DNA of 25,865 nucleotides from an uncultured Blautia sp. Its GTDB lineage: Bacteria > Bacillota > Clostridia > Lachnospirales > Lachnospiraceae. A model generated the notes under the pieces. The model was not told where the DNA came from, did not search any database, and worked only from the letters and a program-made list of their open reading frames with translations. The translations under genes and the position numbers were made by a program. This document shows, piece after piece, positions 14,263 to 21,777 of this stretch; within the stretch, counting starts at the first letter, position 1, and each line of letters opens with the position of its first letter. The DNA lies in the NCBI GenBank assembly GCA_900549015.1, contig URMH01000036.1:1-25865 (forward strand). Reading direction: 5' to 3'.

Positions 14263-16309
14263 TTCCCTCAAAAGGCTCATTCAGTTTTTCTGTTCCCGGA
14301 AGGACGAATCTTCCCTTCTCAATAATAGAAATCATTTCTCCGTCATCGTCAATGACACGGATGCTGCCAAGCTCCTCATACGGAATGGTAATATCTGTAT
14401 GGCAGCCGTAGTATGCCATACTTAAATCCTCTTTTCGGAGTATGGAAATTTCATTATCTCTTGCGATGATCTCTTTTCCGTCCGGATTAAAGACAGCCGT
14501 ATCCTCTGCCCAGCTGTAACAGGTATCTCCCACAGCAAAATGAGGACCCATTTTCTCTGCGATAAGAATCGGCAGCTTATCTCCGATCCCATATTTTTCT
14601 GCCGCAACATAAGCGGTTGTATTTGTTCCGATAGCAAATTCTCCCATTGGCAGTTTTACGTGATGATGAAGAATATTGTCTTCAATATATCGTCTGTTTT
14701 CCTCTTCATCTTCAAAATTTGTACAGCTGTAATCAATTACCTGTCCGCAGTCAAATACAAGCTTTAAATTTTTAAACTGAAGACCGTTTAAATATACTTT
14801 TTTCACATGAAGAATTCCGCCAGTTCCTGCAAGCACAGGGGAGGTAAAGACTTCTCCCACCGGAATATTCACATCTGCCACACAGTTTTCAAAATTCGTC
14901 TCTTTTTCCGGATCTTTAAGCTCGTGAAGATGAATGAGAAGATCTGTCTCGTTGCCGTCCTGCCCTTTGATCTCCACCCACTCGCAGGTATCTAAAGTAT
15001 CAATAATGGTCTGCTGGATACTCTGATAAAGATGATAATCAAGTGTATTGATCTTTACGATTTCACGGAAGATTTCCTGAAATTTCTCTCCGATTTCCGG
15101 AACCGGATAAGCGATGATCGTAAAACTTCTCTCATCACCTTTAATATAACGGTTTACAATCTGGCCTGATTCATTGTCAAGCTCAATCTGGAGTTTCTGC
15201 TGTGTCTCGCTGTAGGAAAGCGCCTGCTCACATTTTCCCGGTGAGAAAGGAGCTTCTCCGAATGTCTCAATAACCGCTGGTCCTCCATGTACTTCTGCGA
15301 GATCCTTATACTTCTCGTAGGAGGTCTGCATTGCCCGGAGTTTCCTCTTTACAAAATCGCTGTCAAGGAACAGTGCATCGTCCTGTCTGTGATCGTAATC
15401 ATACTGTGGATTTGCAATTCCTCCTGTATATCCCACACGATTCTGTCCTTTTTTATTTACAGCATGAACTGCATGGCGGTAAATCACGGGCTTTAATCCC
15501 ATTTTTTCAAACTGAAGGACAGCCGCTTTTACCATGCGCTCAAATCCCAGATTATATCGGATATTAACAGTTTTCTTTTTTGTTATATCTTTTCTTCCCA
15601 TGATAAAGCCGATCCGGTATCCCTCCGTATAGGTGGACGCCATATCGTCAATTTCTTCCTGAGAAAGAGAATTCAAAAATTCCGCCACGCCCGTCTCGTT
15701 TTCTGAGACAAACTCTCCGTACTGATAAAGATAGCGAAGATCAGACAGATCCGATTTCATAATAAGGTCAAGGGCAAAAGTAAGATCAGGATCCACACCT
15801 TCCCGGATTCTTCTCTCCATCATATCCTGACAGTAATCGTTTACATAAGAGGTAAGGATTCCCTTCATTTCTTCCGGCTCCGGAATTTCCTCCTGCGCAA
15901 AAGCAGAATACACCTCAAGAAACAGCTCCAGCATCTGTGTCATCTCTTCTGTCCGCTTTTCATAAGCGTACACAACAGCGCCGCGAAGCTCTGCATAGAG
16001 AAAGGAAAACAGTTTTCCATATTCTCCCAGCTTTTCTGCCGCATACGCCGGATTCCCGTAGGAAGTCTTATAATTTTCCGGAAGAATATCCTCATATAAC
16101 ACTCTGTTTTCTGTCTGCAGTTCTTCCAGGGACTGCTCCCCTGTTTTTTCCATTACCTGAATTGTTTTCAGAAGAAATCCTGCTGTTTTTTGGAAAAAAT
16201 CAAGATACGGCTGTGCTGCCTCCTGTTCTTCCGGAATTTCTCCTACCCTTGTTTTTGCAAGAGCGTAACGCTCCATCATCCATTCGTCCAAATCTTTATT
16301 TCCTTTCAC
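14258..16309 (-). CDS. M29 family aminopeptidase with long N-terminal extension
   Basis: The C-terminal half of this 683-residue protein matches M29 (aminopeptidase T/AmpS) metallopeptidases. Likely metal and catalytic residues are E557 in GEFAIGTN, E585 and H590 in EKMGPHFAVGD, and H637/D639 in CHTDI. M29 enzymes, usually about 400 residues, remove N-terminal residues from peptides with two Zn/Co ions. The first 280 or so residues are helical, acidic and without a recognised domain; similar long forms occur in Lachnospiraceae. The likely start is a GTG overlapping the stop of the HD gene (GTGA). An ATG ten codons in is possible. No signal peptide, so cytoplasmic. Confidence 0.75.
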   Translation of the reverse strand: MKGNKDLDEWMMERYALAKTRVGEIPEEQEAAQPYLDFFQKTAGFLLKTIQVMEKTGEQSLEELQTENRVLYEDILPENYKTSYGNPAYAAEKLGEYGKLFSFLYAELRGAVVYAYEKRTEEMTQMLELFLEVYSAFAQEEIPEPEEMKGILTSYVNDYCQDMMERRIREGVDPDLTFALDLIMKSDLSDLRYLYQYGEFVSENETGVAEFLNSLSQEEIDDMASTYTEGYRIGFIMGRKDITKKKTVNIRYNLGFERMVKAAVLQFEKMGLKPVIYRHAVHAVNKKGQNRVGYTGGIANPQYDYDHRQDDALFLDSDFVKRKLRAMQTSYEKYKDLAEVHGGPAVIETFGEAPFSPGKCEQALSYSETQQKLQIELDNESGQIVNRYIKGDERSFTIIAYPVPEIGEKFQEIFREIVKINTLDYHLYQSIQQTIIDTLDTCEWVEIKGQDGNETDLLIHLHELKDPEKETNFENCVADVNIPVGEVFTSPVLAGTGGILHVKKVYLNGLQFKNLKLVFDCGQVIDYSCTNFEDEEENRRYIEDNILHHHVKLPMGEFAIGTNTTAYVAAEKYGIGDKLPILIAEKMGPHFAVGDTCYSWAEDTAVFNPDGKEIIARDNEISILRKEDLSMAYYGCHTDITIPYEELGSIRVIDDDGEMISIIEKGRFVLPGTEKLNEPFEGK

Positions 16310-16917
16310 TCTGTTTCTTTCATATCGTCTGTCACATTTCCAAGCTGTATATGCTTTTCTACAAGTTCCTGCATATACTCCCAGATTTCCTGTGAACCTT
16401 CTTTTGTTTTTGCGTTTCTTTTATAAATCTGGCTTTTCTTTATGCCGTGTTCCTTCCAGCTTTTCCCCTGAGAGGCATCATTTAAAAAGAGCGGCTGACT
16501 GTTGTCCAACATACGGGCAAATTTTGCATCGCTGCTCTCATATGCTTCAAATTCTTTCCAGAGTTCCATAAAATATGTCCCCTGATCCTCCGGGAGAATC
16601 CCGAAAATGCGGTTTGCAGCCTTTTCTTCTCTCTCTGCCTTTGTGGAGGCTCCCGCATCATCATATGCGTACGTATCGCCTGCGTCAATCTCCACAAGAT
16701 CATGGATCAGAACCATCGGGATCACCCTGGAAAGATCGATCTCCTCCCCTGCATATTCTTTTAAAAGAACAGCCATAAGCGCAAGATGCCAGGAATGCTC
16801 CGCATCATTTTCTTTGCGCATCCCATCTGCCAGATACGTCTGGCGGACAATATTTTTTACTTTATCCACCTCAATAATAAAATCCATCTGTTTTTTCAGA
16901 CGCTCTCTTTTATCCAT
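16306..16917 (-). CDS. HD domain phosphohydrolase (YfbR/HDDC2-like)
   Basis: The 203-residue protein carries the HD metal site H41 (NDAEHSWH), H72-D73 (IHDLVEID) and D138 (MLDNSQP). This spacing fits the HD_3 group, whose characterised members (YfbR) dephosphorylate deoxynucleoside monophosphates. That substrate is plausible beside pyrE and the purine operon but is not shown by the sequence. Its ATG follows the preceding gene's stop by one base (TAATATG), with GGGGG as ribosome site, and its stop overlaps the start of the peptidase gene. Confidence 0.82.
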   Translation of the reverse strand: MDKRERLKKQMDFIIEVDKVKNIVRQTYLADGMRKENDAEHSWHLALMAVLLKEYAGEEIDLSRVIPMVLIHDLVEIDAGDTYAYDDAGASTKAEREEKAANRIFGILPEDQGTYFMELWKEFEAYESSDAKFARMLDNSQPLFLNDASQGKSWKEHGIKKSQIYKRNAKTKEGSQEIWEYMQELVEKHIQLGNVTDDMKETE

Positions 16918-16918
16918 A

Positions 16919-17233
16919 TTATACCCCCATTAAAAACAGAAAAATCCACCCTACTGTAATAAAACCGTTTGCAATAGAGCCGATAATGCTTGTGTGATGC
17001 TTACAGTTTTCTTCAGAAAAGCTCAAAAGTCCCATAATAAATCCATAGACAGACAGAAGCGCTGCAAAAAGGCTCACGCTTCCCACAATAAACCCGTATT
17101 TCCCTTCCAGAAAAAAGGAGAGAAGAACGGCTGCCAAAAACAGGAGAAAGGAAGCCACGGCAAGACCTGCCGACAGCTTCCCTTTCCCTGCCTCTTTTTT
17201 CTTTGCAAACGCATATCTATATCTTTTTGCCAT
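16919..17233 (-). CDS. Small membrane protein, three TM segments (possibly DUF6142)
   Basis: I choose the ATG at 17233 (MAKRYRYAFAKKK), which has TAGGAGA seven bases upstream; the longer frame to 17293 has no ribosome site. The 104 residues give a basic start and three hydrophobic segments (about 21-42, 47-70, 84-103). It resembles the DUF6142 group of Lachnospiraceae membrane proteins, from memory and not certain. The start lies inside the last 17 bases of the VanZ gene, so the pair is translationally coupled. Function unknown. Confidence 0.65.
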   Translation of the reverse strand: MAKRYRYAFAKKKEAGKGKLSAGLAVASFLLFLAAVLLSFFLEGKYGFIVGSVSLFAALLSVYGFIMGLLSFSEENCKHHTSIIGSIANGFITVGWIFLFLMGV

Positions 17234-17690
17234 AATATTTTCTCCTAATGATATTGCAGATGACAAAGAGCAGATAACCAAGCGCCGCCCCAAGTGTATT
17301 CAGTATCAGATCATCTACATCGAAACAGCCCACTCTTGTAATAAGCTGAATGGTTTCCACTGTAAGGCTTAAACAGAATCCTGACAAAACAATCAGAAAA
17401 CCGTTCTGCATACGCCTGGCCACAACAGGCAGAATATATCCATACGGGACAAACCCAATTACATTTCCGCAGATATTTGTCATAAGTGCCAGAAGTCCCA
17501 GCTGATGCCGGTAAACCCAGAACCGTCTGATCTCCACAAAGGGAACGAGGTTATACCGAAATTCTCTTTCAGCCTCAGCCACTCTCCCGTATTTTTCTGA
17601 AAAAAACAGAAAATACAGAAGAAGCAGCATGTAAATCACAAACAGTCCGAGTCCTGTGCGCCGGATCAGTTTTTTTGTTTCATTTCTCAA
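17217..17690 (-). CDS. VanZ-like family membrane protein
   Basis: The 157-residue protein has a VanZ-like layout. A first TM (GLGLFVIYMLLLLYFLFF) is followed by the family stretch FRYNLVPFVEIRRF. Next come NICGNVIGFVPYGYILP and the closing ETIQLITRVGCFDVDDLILNTLG, which is the best-conserved VanZ motif. The start is TTG at 17690 with AGGGGAAG just upstream. VanZ of enterococci gives low-level teicoplanin resistance, but most chromosomal VanZ-like proteins have unknown roles and no van cluster is present here. It follows the 50-residue peptide by nine bases. Confidence 0.88.
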   Translation of the reverse strand: MRNETKKLIRRTGLGLFVIYMLLLLYFLFFSEKYGRVAEAEREFRYNLVPFVEIRRFWVYRHQLGLLALMTNICGNVIGFVPYGYILPVVARRMQNGFLIVLSGFCLSLTVETIQLITRVGCFDVDDLILNTLGAALGYLLFVICNIIRRKYYGKKI

Positions 17691-17699
17691 TTTCTTCCC

Positions 17700-17852
17700 C
17701 TATATCAGAATTTCCGATTTCCGTTTCAGCAGCCGGGCTCCGTTTACAATCATCAGAATCCCGGAAACAATTCCTGTCACAAGGACTACGATCCCCACGG
17801 CAATATTCCCCGCACCTGCTCCGGTCATTGTTTTATAGACCTTTTCATTCAT
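17700..17852 (-). CDS. Small membrane peptide (50 aa) between pyrE and vanZ-like gene
   Basis: A 50-residue frame starts at ATG 17852 with a strong ribosome site (AAAGGAGGG about 9 bases upstream). It encodes one long hydrophobic segment (NIAVGIVVLVTGIVSGILMI) ending in a basic tail (RLLKRKSEILI). It fills the gap between pyrE (24 bp before) and the VanZ-like gene (9 bp after). This fits a real short gene of the operon. No family is recognised. Confidence 0.6.
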   Translation of the reverse strand: MNEKVYKTMTGAGAGNIAVGIVVLVTGIVSGILMIVNGARLLKRKSEILI

Positions 17853-17876
17853 TTCCAAAGCCCTCCTTTCTGTTTC

Positions 17877-18557
17877 CTATTTTGCACCGTACTGTTCGTA
17901 ATATGCGTCTATGGAAGCTTTCAGCGCATCGTCAATAATGACGCGTCCCTGACACTCTCTGTTATAGAGATATTCCACAACCTCATCCATAGATACGATT
18001 GCCGCTGTATCAAAGCCATAAAGCTCTTTTACCTCGTCAAGCGCGCATTTTTCTCCGCCCTTTCCTACTTCCATGCGGTTTAAAGATACCATAAGACCTA
18101 CGATTGTAACGTCCGCAGCGCCTTTTACCTTCGGAACTGTCTCTTCCATAGATTTTCCGGATGTGGTAACATCCTCGATCATGACAACTCTGTCCCCGTC
18201 TTTTAAGCTGCTTCCAAGAAAGCTTCCCTTGTCTGCGCCGTGGTCTTTTTCTTCCTTACGGTCAGAGCAGTAGCGGATTTCTTTTCCGTACAGCTCGCTG
18301 TATGCCATAGCTGTCACAACTGCAAGAGGGATTCCCTTGTATGCCGGTCCGAACAGTACGTCAAAATCATCTCCGTATGTTTCGTGGATCGCTTTTGCAT
18401 AGTATTCCCCGAGTCTTTTTAACTGAGAACCTGTCACATAAGCACCTGCATTCATAAAAAACGGAGATTTTCTTCCGCTTTTTAAAGTAAATTCTCCGAA
18501 TTTGAGCACATCGCTCTCTACCATAAATTCAATAAATTCTTTCTTATAACTTTCCAT
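17877..18557 (-). CDS. pyrE: Orotate phosphoribosyltransferase
   Basis: PyrE makes OMP from orotate and PRPP, step 5 of pyrimidine synthesis. The 226-residue protein starts FIEFMVESDVLKFGEFTLKSGRKSPFFMNAG. It has the PRPP-binding loop VVMIEDVTTSGKSMEETV and the substrate loop RKEEKDHGADKG. The ATG follows CGGAGGTTTAAG. pyrE usually sits behind pyrD or other pyr genes in this family of bacteria. Here an integrase lies directly upstream, so the promoter now used by pyrE is unclear. Confidence 0.96.
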   Translation of the reverse strand: MESYKKEFIEFMVESDVLKFGEFTLKSGRKSPFFMNAGAYVTGSQLKRLGEYYAKAIHETYGDDFDVLFGPAYKGIPLAVVTAMAYSELYGKEIRYCSDRKEEKDHGADKGSFLGSSLKDGDRVVMIEDVTTSGKSMEETVPKVKGAADVTIVGLMVSLNRMEVGKGGEKCALDEVKELYGFDTAAIVSMDEVVEYLYNRECQGRVIIDDALKASIDAYYEQYGAK

Positions 18558-18619
18558 ATCTCTTAAACCTCCGTATTTATGGGCTTTTTACGCCCTCATT
18601 TTCTATTTTTATCCCCTAC

Positions 18620-18657
18620 TACACCATTTTTACACCATTTCACACTCAACTACACCT
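18620..18657. repeat. TACACC repeats at the end of the integrase gene (possible Int arm sites)
   Basis: TACACCA occurs at 18620-18626 and 18631-18637, 11 bp apart (one helical turn). A third copy, TACACCT (18651-18657), lies within the last codons of the integrase. Tyrosine integrases of Tn916 and phages bind short direct repeats near the element ends with their N-terminal domain, so these are candidates for such arm sites. They would mark the element boundary between here and pyrE. No matching second att copy was found in the window. Confidence 0.45.
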
Positions 18658-19788
18658 TTTCTCGAACTTTTCCATTTCCAAGAATAGCGTATCTTCTGTT
18701 ACATGACAGTACAAGTCCATTGTCATTTGTAATGTGCCATGCCCCAAAAGTTTCTGCAATGTTTTTGGGTTCATTCCACATTCGATTGCTCTTGTAGCAA
18801 AAGTATGCCGAAGTGTGTGCAATGTAAAGGGGGAAAAATCTATACCTGCTTTGTTCATGTTCTGAATAACCAACTGCATACATTGATTGATTAAAAACTG
18901 TTGTGTCGGCTGATTATTCTTTGTAACAAAAACAAGATTTTGAAATTCTTCCTTTGCAGTTTTGCCTTTTAGAATGATTTCCTGTTTTTGCAGTTTTTGA
19001 CATTTTAGACTATTGATTGCTTTTGCAGTCAATGGAATGGTTCTTTTTCCGTTATTTGTTTTGGTGTCGTGCATTTCAAATACATATTTTCCATTTTTAC
19101 TGAAATAACACAATGTATGCTTTACATGGATAACTTTTTTCTTAAAATCTATATCTTCCCATTGTAAAGCTGATAACTCTCCCACTCGCAATCCTGTTTC
19201 TAATGCTAAAATAAACAAATTTTCATAAAATGTTCCTTTTGCCTGTTCCAAGAAAAGCTCTGTTTCCCTTATTGTCAGAACACGCCTTTCTTTTTTCTCT
19301 TCTTTGGCAATCACAGTATTTATCTGTTTTGCGACATTCTTTACAAGCAAATCTGTATCAACTGCCTTATTCAGCATATCTACCAGTATCTTTTTAGAAT
19401 TTTTCCTTGCATTATCTGTTTTCAATTTATTAAACGCTTCTTGCATAACAATTAGGTTCAACGACGTTAATTTTCGCCACCCTAATTCTTCTTGAATACG
19501 CTTATAGTGGGTAATATAAGAACCCTTTGTAGAACTTCTGCAATTTTTCTTGCAAGTGCTTAGCCATATATCGAACCATTCATCTAATGTCATATTCTTA
19601 TCAACAACATTGATTGCTTTTTCATCATTATACTGTTCGGTTCGCAACTTATGTCTTACCTCATTTAAAGTTTTTGCATAAATTGTCTGTCTTTTACCGA
19701 AACGATTGATAAATCGGGCTTGATATAATCCGTCTTTTCTTTGAGATATACCATTCCCTAATTCTTTCCCGTTAAGTGATTTACCCAT
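18646..19788 (-). CDS. Tyrosine recombinase / integrase (Tn916 Int type)
   Basis: The 380-residue integrase (ATG 19788 with AAAGGAGG five bases upstream) has three parts. First is an N-terminal AP2-like arm-binding domain (GISQRKDGLYQARFINRFGKRQTIYAKT). Next is a SAM-like core-binding domain (about 65-155). Last is the catalytic domain with the full set R201 (TGLRVGEL), K243, H324 and R327 (HTLRH), H350 (LLGHGT) and Y360 (MDLYCHV). All catalytic residues are present, so it could be active. No xis gene is adjacent. Its 3' end faces pyrE, 88 bp away, and upstream DNA is non-coding and AT-rich, suggesting a partly deleted element. Confidence 0.93.
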   Translation of the reverse strand: MGKSLNGKELGNGISQRKDGLYQARFINRFGKRQTIYAKTLNEVRHKLRTEQYNDEKAINVVDKNMTLDEWFDIWLSTCKKNCRSSTKGSYITHYKRIQEELGWRKLTSLNLIVMQEAFNKLKTDNARKNSKKILVDMLNKAVDTDLLVKNVAKQINTVIAKEEKKERRVLTIRETELFLEQAKGTFYENLFILALETGLRVGELSALQWEDIDFKKKVIHVKHTLCYFSKNGKYVFEMHDTKTNNGKRTIPLTAKAINSLKCQKLQKQEIILKGKTAKEEFQNLVFVTKNNQPTQQFLINQCMQLVIQNMNKAGIDFSPFTLHTLRHTFATRAIECGMNPKTLQKLLGHGTLQMTMDLYCHVTEDTLFLEMEKFEKRCS

Positions 19789-19937
19789 CACTGCCTCCTT
19801 TCCTAGCAAAATCGGGAAAAGAACTATTAAATCTTCTCAATTTTATCATATATTTCCTGTTATTTCAATCGAGGAACTTCCTTAAAAATGTACGAAAAAC
19901 TGTCAAATAGTCCTTTTCTTACTCTACAATCGTACTA

Positions 19938-19997
19938 ATGATACTTAGTATTGTTGTAACGATTTTGATAGCGTATATAAATCAATCAAAAAAGTAA
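19938..19997 (+). CDS. Possible 19-aa hydrophobic peptide (type I toxin-like)
   Basis: A tiny frame, MILSIVVTILIAYINQSKK, is a single hydrophobic segment with a basic tail, like type I toxins of Firmicutes. Its stop codon runs straight into a strong hairpin. Against it, there is no ribosome site before the ATG and no clear promoter, so it may be a decayed copy or chance. Confidence 0.25.
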   Translation: MILSIVVTILIAYINQSKK

Positions 19998-20026
19998 CCG
20001 CCCCTCGCCCAAGGAATGCGGTTACT
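19988..20026 (-). terminator. Strong hairpin terminator between pan region and integrase
   Basis: A 9-bp stem AGTAACCGC/GCGGTTACT (19993-20001, 20018-20026) is followed on the minus strand by TTTTTT. It would end leftward transcription coming from the pan operon before the integrase. The 190 bases from the integrase start to here hold no convincing gene. Confidence 0.7.
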
Positions 20027-20058
20027 CTTTTGAGTAATTAGATAATTTGGACTAACCA

Positions 20059-20161
20059 ACTATCAATAGTGTCTTTTTTTTATTATTATTTTTCGTAAAT
20101 TTTATATCTAATTTTTGATTATCCGTATAAACACTATACTTTCAAATATTTTGAAGTATAG
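20059..20161. repeat. AT-rich spacer with two inverted repeats
   Basis: ACTATCAATAGT (20059-20070) is a 12-bp palindrome with a CA centre. At 20134-20161 a 12-bp inverted repeat (CTATACTT and CAAA against TTTGAAGTATAG, one bulged T) surrounds TAT. Just beyond, TACCACGAATTTACCAT (about 20177-20193) is a further repeated TACCA motif reminiscent of integrase arm sites. No gene is visible from 20030 to 20326. These may be remains of an element end. Confidence 0.35.
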
Positions 20162-20228
20162 AAAAGCACTCATTTTACCACGAATTTACCATAATTAAAC
20201 GAGCCTTGATATGACTATAAATAACACT

Positions 20229-20260
20229 AAAAAGACCTCACACCTAAACGGTGTCTTTTT
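20229..20260. terminator. Bidirectional hairpin terminator
   Basis: AAAAAGA (20229-20235) pairs with TCTTTTT (20254-20260) around an inner CACC/GGTG stem, with T-runs on both strands. It lies about 65 bp past the zinc-ribbon fragment on the minus strand. Confidence 0.5.
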
Positions 20261-20326
20261 TAAAAGCAGTCAATCATAAGACCAACTGCTTTGTAAATAT
20301 AGATATTAAATTGTTAAGCTGAGATT

Positions 20327-20488
20327 TTACTTAGATTTATCTTTCACTGGTTTGCTATTTTCATCATTTTCTCCTTCAAGCCATGCCATTATGCCAAAGT
20401 TACAAAATGGATAAATTATTACTTCTTTATAAACTTCTTGCTCACAACGAGGGCAGATGACATATTCTTCACCTTTTACATTTTTTAA
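20327..20488 (-). pseudogene. Small zinc-ribbon-like fragment without start codon
   Basis: An open frame of about 50 codons encodes VKGEEYVICPRCEQEVYKE, then a second half-site PFCNFG and an acidic tail ending KPVKDKSK. The CPxC pair followed by a single Cys is like a degraded zinc ribbon. No ATG, GTG or TTG lies between the preceding stop and the cysteines, so the gene has probably lost its beginning. It lies just downstream of panD. Confidence 0.4.
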
Positions 20489-20526
20489 TTACCGAAATTC
20501 CCTTTTTTATTTGCAAATTACATGTC

Positions 20527-20907
20527 TTATAGCTTACCATGTTTTTCGTATCTTGCGACTCTTGATATTTTGTTATCCTCATCTACAAATACTACTTTAG
20601 GTGGATTTTTCTTTACCTCTTCTGGAGTCATCTGTGCATAGCACATTATGATTATCTTATCACCTGTCTGAACACATCTTGCAGCAGCTCCATTGAGACA
20701 TATCATTCCGCTGCCTCTTTCTCCTGCAATTGTGTATGTCTCAAATCTGTTCCCATTATTTATATCTACGATACTTACCTTTTCATACTCCAAAATTCCA
20801 GCACTGTCAAGTAAGTCTTCGTCTACAGTGATGCTTCCTACATAATCAAGTTCTGCTTGAACTACTGTAGCTCTGTGTATCTTCCCCTTTAACATTTCAA
20901 ATGTCAT
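20527..20907 (-). CDS. panD: Aspartate 1-decarboxylase
   Basis: PanD makes beta-alanine from aspartate for pantothenate synthesis. The ATG at 20907 (MTFEMLKGKIHRATVV) is chosen: GGGGG lies seven bases upstream, and the family starts with a similar M-L-x-x-K-I-H-R-A. The pyruvoyl-forming site is Gly24-Ser25 (YVGSITVD), where the proenzyme cuts itself. The remaining core (GERGSGMICLNGAAARC, GDKIIIMCYA) is intact. The protein has 126 residues. It is the last gene of the pan operon, 13 bp after panC. Confidence 0.96.
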   Translation of the reverse strand: MTFEMLKGKIHRATVVQAELDYVGSITVDEDLLDSAGILEYEKVSIVDINNGNRFETYTIAGERGSGMICLNGAAARCVQTGDKIIIMCYAQMTPEEVKKNPPKVVFVDEDNKISRVARYEKHGKL

Positions 20908-20920
20908 ATTTAACCCCCGT

Positions 20921-21766
20921 TTAACCTTCGTAAATAAAGTTGTCAATCAATCTGGTTTTGCCGATATAAACTGCCATGGCAACTAGTACTGGTGCTGTCA
21001 TCTCCTTGACCGGTTTAACTGAAACAGCGTCTACAGCCTGAACATAATCTATTTTCGCCATAGGCTCAGTTTCAATAAGCTTAATCATTTCTGATACAAT
21101 TTTATCTGTATCTTTTTCTCCTGCTTTTGCCATATCTTCTCCGAGCTTAACTGCTTTGCTTAAAATTAGTGCCGCCTTTCTCTCATCTTTGCTTAGATAT
21201 GTATTTCTTGAACTCTTTGCAAGACCATCCTCTTCTCTAACTATAGGGCAGCCCACAATTTCGATATCAAAGTTCAAATCTCTAACCATTCTTTTTATAA
21301 TCGCAAGCTGCTGTGCATCCTTTTGACCAAAGTAAGCTCTGTCGGGATTTACAATATTAAAAAGTTTAGATACTACTGTGCCTACACCCCTGAAATGTAT
21401 TGGTCGTGATTTTCCACAAAGTTCCTCTGAAAGACTTTCTATGTTTACATATGTTGAAAAATCGTCAAAATACATATTTTCCGGCTCAGGATTAAATATT
21501 AAATTAGCACCTGCCTCCTCACATAGCATAGTATCCCTTTCCAAATCCCTCGGATAGCTTTCCAAATCTTCCCCTACTCCAAATTGAGTCGGATTTACAA
21601 AATCACTGACAACAACTCTATCGTTTTCTGAAACAGCCCTTGTAATTAAACTCTTATGTCCTTCGTGCAAAAATCCCATAGTAGGAACAAGACCTACTGT
21701 AAGACCTTCTTTCTTCCATTCTTTGACTATAACTCTCACTTCATCTACGGTTTTTACTATTTTCAT
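20921..21766 (-). CDS. panC: Pantothenate synthetase (pantoate-beta-alanine ligase)
   Basis: PanC joins pantoate and beta-alanine through a pantoyl-adenylate. The 281-residue protein has the nucleotidyltransferase HIGH-like motif in PTMGFLHEGH (28-37). Further motifs are VVSDFVNPTQFG, FNIVNPDRAYFGQKDAQQL and the KMSKS-like REEDGLAKSSRNTYLS. Normal length, no defects. It is 11 bp after panB, with AGGAGATAG before the ATG. Confidence 0.97.
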   Translation of the reverse strand: MKIVKTVDEVRVIVKEWKKEGLTVGLVPTMGFLHEGHKSLITRAVSENDRVVVSDFVNPTQFGVGEDLESYPRDLERDTMLCEEAGANLIFNPEPENMYFDDFSTYVNIESLSEELCGKSRPIHFRGVGTVVSKLFNIVNPDRAYFGQKDAQQLAIIKRMVRDLNFDIEIVGCPIVREEDGLAKSSRNTYLSKDERKAALILSKAVKLGEDMAKAGEKDTDKIVSEMIKLIETEPMAKIDYVQAVDAVSVKPVKEMTAPVLVAMAVYIGKTRLIDNFIYEG

Positions 21767-21777
21767 CGTTCTATCTC

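Noticed and set aside
17217..17690. VanZ-like gene as a glycopeptide resistance determinant
   Set aside because: There are no vanH, vanA/B or vanX genes nearby, and VanZ-like proteins are common in Firmicutes without resistance.
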